This document shows positions 61,021 to 64,000 of a stretch of 64,000 nt of DNA, in pieces. The notes below the pieces were generated by a model. It was not told where the DNA came from, ran no database searches, and saw only the letters and a list, made by a program, of their open reading frames with translations. The stretch lies in contig NZ_VWVV01000034.1 of NCBI RefSeq assembly GCF_009830945.1, positions 16,581 through 80,580 of the forward strand, read 5' to 3'. The position numbers and the translations under genes are program-made. Numbering within the stretch: position 1 is the stretch's first letter; the number at the start of each line of letters is the position of its first letter. Origin of the DNA: Nocardiopsis sp. FR4 (lineage in GTDB: Bacteria > Actinomycetota > Actinomycetes > Streptosporangiales > Streptosporangiaceae).

Positions 61021-62400
61021 TCACCGAGCCGCGAGCGCTTCGGCCAGCTCTCCGAGCCGCAGCGAGTTCGCGCCCTTGACGAGCACCACGTCCCCCGACG
61101 AGAACCCGTACTTGCTCAGCCACTCCCCAGCAGCTGCCTTCGTCGGAACCACCTGCCCATCGGGACCGTACTCGGTGGCCAGCACACGCGCGTCGTCCTC
61201 GCCCACCGCGACGAGCACGTCGATGCCCAGGACTGCGGCGAGCGCTCCGATCTTGCGGTGCTCCTCCGCAGAGGTGTGACCGAGCTCGCGCATCTCCCCG
61301 AGCAGGGCGATCGTGCGCCCCTCGCGCCCCTGGCCCAGGTGCGCCAGCGCGCGCAGCGCCGCGCTCGTGGAGTCGGTGTTGGCGTTGTAGGCGTCGTTGA
61401 CCACCGTCACCCCGTCAGAGCGTTCGGTGACGCGCATCCGCCCCTCCGACAACGACTCCGCCGCGGTGAGCGCCCTACCGATCTGGGCCACGTCCATCCC
61501 CGCCGCCCCGGCCACCGCGGCGGCGGCGAGCGCATTGGGCACCTGGTGCTCCCCCACTACCTGGAGACGCACCGAAGCGTCCCCGGTCGGGGTGTGCAGG
61601 GTGAACGACGCCCTGCCCTGCCCGTCGAGGGTGACCTCGGTGGCGTACACATCAGCGCTGCGCTCCACTCCGAAGGTGACCACCTGCGCCTTGGTGCGCG
61701 CGGACATCGCGACCACCCGCGCATCGTCGGCGTTGAGCACCGCCACCCCGCCCTCCGCTTCCGAGGGGAGTGCTTCGACCAGCTCGCCCTTGGCCTTCGC
61801 GGTCGTCTCCGGGCCGCCGAACTCCCCGGCGTGCGCGGTGCCGACGTTGAGCACCGCCCCGATCCGGGGCGGGGTGATCTGGGTGAGGTAGGTGATGTGG
61901 CCCTGCCCGCGTGCGCCCATCTCCACCACCAGGTGGCGGGTGTCGGCGGTGGCCTCCAGAGCGGTAAGCGGGAGGCCGATCTCGTTGTTGAACGACCCCT
62001 GCGTGAACACGGTGGCTCCGGCGCGCTGGAGGACCTGGGCGATGAGGTCCTTGGTCGAGGTCTTCCCTGAGGAGCCTGTGAGCGCGACCACGTCCAGGTC
62101 CGCCAGCGCCTCGACGTGGGTGCGGGCCCAACCGCCCAACGCGGTCAGCGGGTCGTCCACCACGATCGCGGGCACGTCTAGCGCGCGGGTGGCCAGCACC
62201 GCGACCGCCCCCGCCTTGACCGCAGACGGGGCGAAGTCGTGCCCGTCCCGGCCCTCCTCTCCCTGGAGTGCGACGAACAGGTCCCCGGGGCTCACCTTGC
62301 GGGAGTCGAAAGCGACCCCCGTCACCTGGGTCGCGGGATCGGCGGCGGTGACGTGGCCGCCGGTGACGGCGGCGATCTGGGCGAGGGACAAGGGCTGCAT
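61021..62400 (-). CDS. murF: UDP-N-acetylmuramoyl-tripeptide--D-alanyl-D-alanine ligase
   Basis: 459 residues, full length. It attaches a D-Ala-D-Ala-type dipeptide to the UDP-MurNAc-tripeptide. P-loop ALTGSSGKTSTKDLIAQVLQ, substrate motif NNEIGLPLTAL, VEMGARGQGHITYL, LNVGTAHAGEFGG, the C-terminal AYNANTDSTSAAL and LLGEMRELG are intact, so it should be active. Bacteria normally carry murF in the dcw cluster; no other dcw gene is here, so this is probably an extra copy serving the neighbouring D-Ala ligase homologue. ATG 62400 fits the family N-terminus (MQPLSLAQIAAVTGG). Confidence 0.92.
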   Translation of the reverse strand: MQPLSLAQIAAVTGGHVTAADPATQVTGVAFDSRKVSPGDLFVALQGEEGRDGHDFAPSAVKAGAVAVLATRALDVPAIVVDDPLTALGGWARTHVEALADLDVVALTGSSGKTSTKDLIAQVLQRAGATVFTQGSFNNEIGLPLTALEATADTRHLVVEMGARGQGHITYLTQITPPRIGAVLNVGTAHAGEFGGPETTAKAKGELVEALPSEAEGGVAVLNADDARVVAMSARTKAQVVTFGVERSADVYATEVTLDGQGRASFTLHTPTGDASVRLQVVGEHQVPNALAAAAVAGAAGMDVAQIGRALTAAESLSEGRMRVTERSDGVTVVNDAYNANTDSTSAALRALAHLGQGREGRTIALLGEMRELGHTSAEEHRKIGALAAVLGIDVLVAVGEDDARVLATEYGPDGQVVPTKAAAGEWLSKYGFSSGDVVLVKGANSLRLGELAEALAAR

Positions 62401-62702
62401 GCGGCCTCCGGTGTGCGCTCGGCGTGAGGGTTCGACCGTACCGAGGGAGCTGGTCCGAGCGGGTGATTTCAGGGACGCCGCGTGACCCGAGCCCTGTGTC
62501 TTCACGGAACACACTTAAGGCGCTCCCGTACTGGTTGACCCACAACTGCGCCCAGACGGCCCCACCGAGACCTACATGCCTGAGCTGCTCGGCCACCTGT
62601 TGACCTGTACGAGAGCTGACCAGAGCACCTGTTCGTTCCGGGCTCCGAGCTTCCACAGGCGGAGCTGCGGTCGGTGACCTGTGTCCTCACGAGTTGGTAT
62701 GA
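62401..62702. other. Intergenic region between murF and the methyltransferase
   Basis: Divergent spacer of about 300 bp with no gene I can support. TTGACC occurs at 62537 and at about 62600 without a clear -10. Confidence 0.4.
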
Positions 62703-63905
62703 ATGGGCTACCCCAACCGCATCGTGAGGATCGGAGCCCCCGGATTGCTTGAGGACTGGCTGAGCACAGCGATCGCCGAGTACGGCCAAGAGTGCGCGAA
62801 CAAACTGCAAGACGGTGTTGGCCAGCCCGAGGCAGCAATCCGCGGTCCGGTGGAGGGACTCCTTACCAAGATCGGGCTGTCCGATGGCCTGAAGGTCGTC
62901 GTCCACGACGAAGCCCACCTAAAGGATGCTGGTGCTCGCCCGGACTTCGCCGTGCGCGTGGACGGCGCGATCACCGGACACATCGAGCTGAAGAAGCCGA
63001 AGGAGAACCTGGATCCCTCCAAGTTTAAGGGGCACAACAAGAAGCAGTGGGAACGGCTGAAGGATCTGCCGAACCTGCTGTACACCAACGGCACCGAGTG
63101 GCGCCTCTACCGGCGCGGAGAGCTCCAGGCGCAGGTCGAGTTCGAGGGGGATCTTCATTCCTCCGGATCGGGTCTGAGCAGCCACGACCTGGCAACCGAG
63201 ACCTTCTTTCGTACCTTCCTAAAGTGGTCACCGCCTCCGATCACGACGGTCAAGCAGCTCGTTGAGGCCGTCGCGCCGCTGTGCCGCCTGCTGCGCGACT
63301 CGGTTCTGGATCAGTTGGCTGCGGAGGCGAAGGCTCGCAAGGCCGGCGCGGAGATTTATGACCTGCCCTTCACTCTGCTCGCGGAGCGGTGGAGGGATCT
63401 GCTGTTCCCGAGCGCGACCGATGATGTCTTCGCCGACGGGTACGCCCAGACGGTCACTTTCGCCTTCCTGCTGGCCCGGACCGAAGGCATCAACGTCGCT
63501 GACCTGCACACCGGGCAGATCGCCCACAAGCTCGGTGCAGGTAAGCCACACGCTCTGATGTCGCAGGCGCTCAGACTGCTGGCCAGCAGCGCGGTTGCTT
63601 CCTTCGAGATCACCATCGATCTACTCCGCCGAGTAGTCGGTGCCGTGCAGTGGGAACCCATCTGGGCCCAGCGAGAAGACGCCTACATCCACCTGTACGA
63701 GTCGTTCCTATCGGTGTACGACCCGGACCTGCGTCGCCAGTCGGGGGTCTACTACACCCCGATCGAGGTCGTGCGGAACATGGTGCGCCTGACCGATGAC
63801 ATCCTCACCACCCGGTTGGACGCCGAGCAAGGCTACCTTTCCCCATCGGTGACCACGATCGACCCCGCGATGGGCACCGGAGCTTACGACGTGGTGCGCG
63901 ATTGA
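62703..63905 (+). pseudogene. Adenine-specific DNA methyltransferase / type IIG-like restriction protein, truncated
   Basis: 400 residues, then a stop. The N-terminal region ARPDFAVRVDGAITGHIELK with downstream KKPKENLDPSKFKGHNKKQW resembles the PD-(D/E)XK nuclease domain of type IIG or ISP-like enzymes. The helical middle leads to QSGVYYTPIEVVRNMV and TTIDPAMGTGAYDV, the SAM-binding motif I (DPAxGTG) of N6-adenine methyltransferases. The catalytic NPPY motif and target-recognition part that should follow are missing because the frame stops 8 codons later. Related proteins exceed 900 residues. A mobile-element insertion at about 63885-63905 is the likely cause. Confidence 0.65.
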
Positions 63906-63945
63906 GGTTGGGGCGTGCTGGCCCAGCGAGTCGGCTGGTGGGTGA

Positions 63946-64000
63946 TTACCGCATAGCTGTGCGGTCGGAGACCAGGCCGGCGATGGCCAGGTGGGTTTCG
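63946..64000 (-). other. Possible 3' end of a transposase gene
   Basis: Reading the minus strand inward from the window edge gives ETHLAIAGLVSDRTAMR and a stop at 63946. This style (LAIAGL) resembles the C-terminus of DDE transposases, and its position right after the truncated methyltransferase would fit an insertion sequence. Only 17 codons are available, so this is weak. Confidence 0.3.

Overview
The window is very GC-rich, densely coded actinobacterial DNA. The gene set (fused TrpE(G), flavin-dependent ThyX, a proteasome ATPase of the Pup system, the RecB-like nuclease / site-2 protease / TrmI / ARC neighbourhood, XRE-DUF397 pairs, a glycine riboswitch on gcvP) points to a filamentous actinomycete, most likely Nocardiopsis or a close relative. 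The genus is an inference from gene content, not a measured identity.

Layout. 1-3,100: 3' part of trpE(G), a 46-residue membrane protein and thyX. 3,200-8,450: a decayed stretch with a frameshifted secreted lipase, a frameshifted small secreted protein, and remnants of a small biosynthetic set (Gfo/Idh/MocA oxidoreductase, xylose-isomerase-like protein, AMP-dependent ligase, methyltransferase, SRPBCC fragment). 8,600-10,900: a TetR regulator divergent from an NAD(P)-binding protein / DUF4386 operon, with two clear palindromic operators between them. 11,000-14,300: two paralogous secreted beta-helix proteins; the second carries a ricin-type lectin domain and a CebR-like operator. 14,500-21,900: a stress-type PRC-barrel/DUF2382 pair, an amine oxidase, a PNPOx-like protein, CstA, a cory-CC-star/ArsA-like pair and a CDP-alcohol phosphatidyltransferase. 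22,000-30,700: a nucleotidyltransferase with a degenerate phosphomannomutase domain, an FHA protein, a bifunctional nuclease, a MerR regulator, and gcvP behind a glycine riboswitch. 30,900-45,000: a TPR protein, DUF5999, ThrE exporter, NarL-type regulator, RecB-like nuclease, site-2 protease, a SLOG-like/XRE-TPR module, AraC with DUF2000, polyphosphate glucokinase, TrmI and ARC.

45,000-64,000 looks accessory. An XRE/TPR regulator faces a cassette of an unknown protein, a degenerate phosphotransferase, an HAD protein, an unknown protein and an HhH-GPD glycosylase. A second copy of the same promoter/operator block follows at 50,589, then a pseudogene scrap, a radical SAM/SPASM protein and a second, intact-looking phosphotransferase. 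After an XRE-DUF397 module comes a long run: Zn-ribbon/HTH protein, small protein, HTH-like protein, membrane protein, EEP-family phosphoesterase, D-Ala-D-Ala-ligase-like ATP-grasp enzyme, serine racemase/dehydratase-like PLP enzyme and C39-like cysteine peptidase. It converges on an extra murF. The window closes with a truncated adenine-specific DNA methyltransferase next to what may be the tail of a transposase.

The most interesting candidates are the ligase / PLP enzyme / C39 / MurF group, which could make and install a non-standard D-Ala-D-X dipeptide, and the radical SAM / phosphotransferase regulon defined by the duplicated operator block.
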